Below, in pieces: positions 5,732-6,468 of a stretch of DNA of 6,468 bases. Within the stretch, counting starts at the first letter, position 1; every line of letters starts with the position of its first letter. The DNA comes from UBA1081 sp964495345 (GTDB lineage Bacteria; Bacillota; Clostridia; Oscillospirales; Acutalibacteraceae). The notes beneath the pieces are model-generated. The model was not told the DNA's origin. It saw nothing but the letters and a program-made list of their open reading frames with translations, and made no database searches. Location: the NCBI GenBank assembly GCA_964495345.1, contig CAZBVV010000098.1, forward strand, positions 1 to 6,468, written 5' to 3'. Both the position numbers and the translations under genes were made by a program.

Positions 5732-6418
5732 TTGAAATATAAAATAGTGGGTGAACCCTTATCAGTTGTAATTTGTGATGTTGAGGCAGGAGAAACTATG
5801 TTTACGGAAAGCGGTTCTATGAGCTGGATGTCACCGAATATGCACATGGAAACCACAAGTAACGGCGGCATCGGTAAAGCTCTGGGCAGAATGTTTGCAG
5901 GTGAACGACTTTTTATGAACAAATACACCGCCATGGGTGGTCCCGGTCAGGTTGCGTTTGCGGCAAGCTTCCCGGGCTCAATAAAAGTGCTTGATATAAC
6001 ACCGCAAACACCTATGATTGTTCAGAAAAAAGGTTTTCTTGCAGGTGAATCAGGTGTTGACGTATCCGTGCATTTTCAAAAACGCTTTGGCTCCGGATTT
6101 TTCGGCGGAGAGGGCTTTATTATGCAAAAACTTTCAGGCAACGGTACTGCATTTATAGAAATTGACGGTCATTGTTGTGAATATGTACTCTCTGCCGGTC
6201 AGTCTATGATTGTTGGCACAGGTTACCTTGCGGCGATGGATGCAACCTGCTCAATGGATATTGTGCCTGTAAAGGGAGCGAAAAACATATTTTTCGGCGG
6301 AGAAGGTCTGTTCAATACAGTTGTAACAGGTCCGGGCAGAGTATATCTGCAAACAATGCCCGTATACGCAGTTGCAGGAAGTTTAAGTCCGTATATCGTT
6401 ACACAGAATAATGGGTAA
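5732..6418 (+). CDS. AIM24 family protein (TIGR00266)
   Basis: Beta-strand-rich protein of the AIM24/TIGR00266 family, common in bacteria and related to a yeast mitochondrial protein; its biochemical role in bacteria is not established. The start is TTG at 5732: family members begin MKYxIxGxPLxVV, as this one does, and a promoter and AAAGGAG precede it. Seen in the sequence: ESGSMSWMS (26-34), close to the family's usual N-terminal block, and three similar segments beginning with GE at about 57-78, 126-142 and 190-207, each ending in a Gly-x-Gly/Gly-Pro turn and a V/A-hydrophobic strand. This gives a pseudo-threefold repeat. No signal peptide or membrane helix is seen. The 228-residue length is complete for the family, ending with LQTMP (206-210) and a C-terminal tail. 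It is transcribed divergently from the LOG gene and no partner gene follows before the window ends. Confidence 0.88.
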   Translation: MKYKIVGEPLSVVICDVEAGETMFTESGSMSWMSPNMHMETTSNGGIGKALGRMFAGERLFMNKYTAMGGPGQVAFAASFPGSIKVLDITPQTPMIVQKKGFLAGESGVDVSVHFQKRFGSGFFGGEGFIMQKLSGNGTAFIEIDGHCCEYVLSAGQSMIVGTGYLAAMDATCSMDIVPVKGAKNIFFGGEGLFNTVVTGPGRVYLQTMPVYAVAGSLSPYIVTQNNG

Positions 6419-6424
6419 ACAATA

Positions 6425-6468
6425 ATTTAATTCATAATTCAAAATGCATAATGCATAATTAATTTAAA
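6425..6468. repeat. AT-rich repeat-like sequence at the window end
   Basis: Just after the AIM24 stop the sequence becomes almost pure A/T and is built of short related words: ATGCATA occurs twice in tandem (6444-6450, 6451-6457), and the word CATAATT appears at 6433-6439 and again at 6454-6460. The outer parts (TTTAATTCAT and ATTAATTTAAA) are imperfectly complementary. It resembles the termini of small interspersed repeats or MITE-like elements of clostridial genomes, from memory. Only 44 bases are visible, so the element type and its other end are unknown. Confidence 0.4.

Noticed and set aside
5702..5742. Two tiny overlapping open frames (ATG at 5702, 7 codons; ATG at 5722, 6 codons) before the TTG start, looking like a leader-peptide arrangement
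   Set aside because: The first ATG lies at or before the predicted transcription start and the second directly adjoins the AAAGGAG with no spacing; neither has a regulatory codon run or hairpin.
5602..5934. 110-codon minus-strand frame overlapping the AIM24 start and divergent region
   Set aside because: It covers the AIM24 promoter and start on the opposite strand, ends in low-complexity Asn/Lys/Ile, and has no convincing ribosome binding site or family resemblance.

Overview
The window reads as chromosomal DNA of an anaerobic, low-to-moderate-GC Firmicute, most likely a gut Clostridia (Ruminococcaceae/Oscillospiraceae-like). The reasons are strong AAAGGAG-type ribosome binding sites, a TTG start, textbook sigma-A promoters, short intergenic gaps, and protein families typical of gut clostridia. 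This taxonomic call is an inference from style; no rRNA or marker gene is present. Both ends look like contig ends: the left end breaks a gene, and the right end runs into an AT-rich repeat-like sequence.

Layout: seven genes lie on the minus strand and one on the plus strand. Reading the minus strand in transcription order (right to left): a LOG-family nucleotide phosphoribohydrolase-like protein (5590-5009); an 80-nt gap holding a near-consensus promoter; a small PII-like protein (4928-4587); a CPA2-type cation:proton antiporter without a C-terminal RCK domain (4565-3375); a TIM-barrel sugar isomerase/epimerase-like protein (3362-2541); a Gfo/Idh/MocA protein with GH109 signatures (2520-1255); a BadF/BadG-type sugar kinase (1242-304); and the first ~78 codons of a GH4 6-phospho-glycosidase (285 leftwards) whose frame is lost near base 51. 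Gaps from the PII-like gene onward are only 12-21 nt, and several stop codons touch the next ribosome binding site, so these genes probably form one operon. On the plus strand an AIM24/TIGR00266 gene (5732-6418) has its own promoter in the 141-nt divergent region.

Function: the four sugar genes fit uptake and breakdown of an amino-sugar or other glycoside. The GH109-like protein and GH4 both belong to families that cleave glycosides by NAD-dependent redox/elimination chemistry through a 3-keto intermediate; the TIM-barrel protein resembles isomerases found beside such oxidoreductases; the kinase would phosphorylate a released or imported sugar. The PII-like/antiporter pair looks like a transporter gated by a separate small signalling protein. 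Its placement in the same apparent operon as the sugar genes is the most unusual point of the window. No tRNA, rRNA, CRISPR array, insertion sequence or convincing rho-independent terminator was seen.
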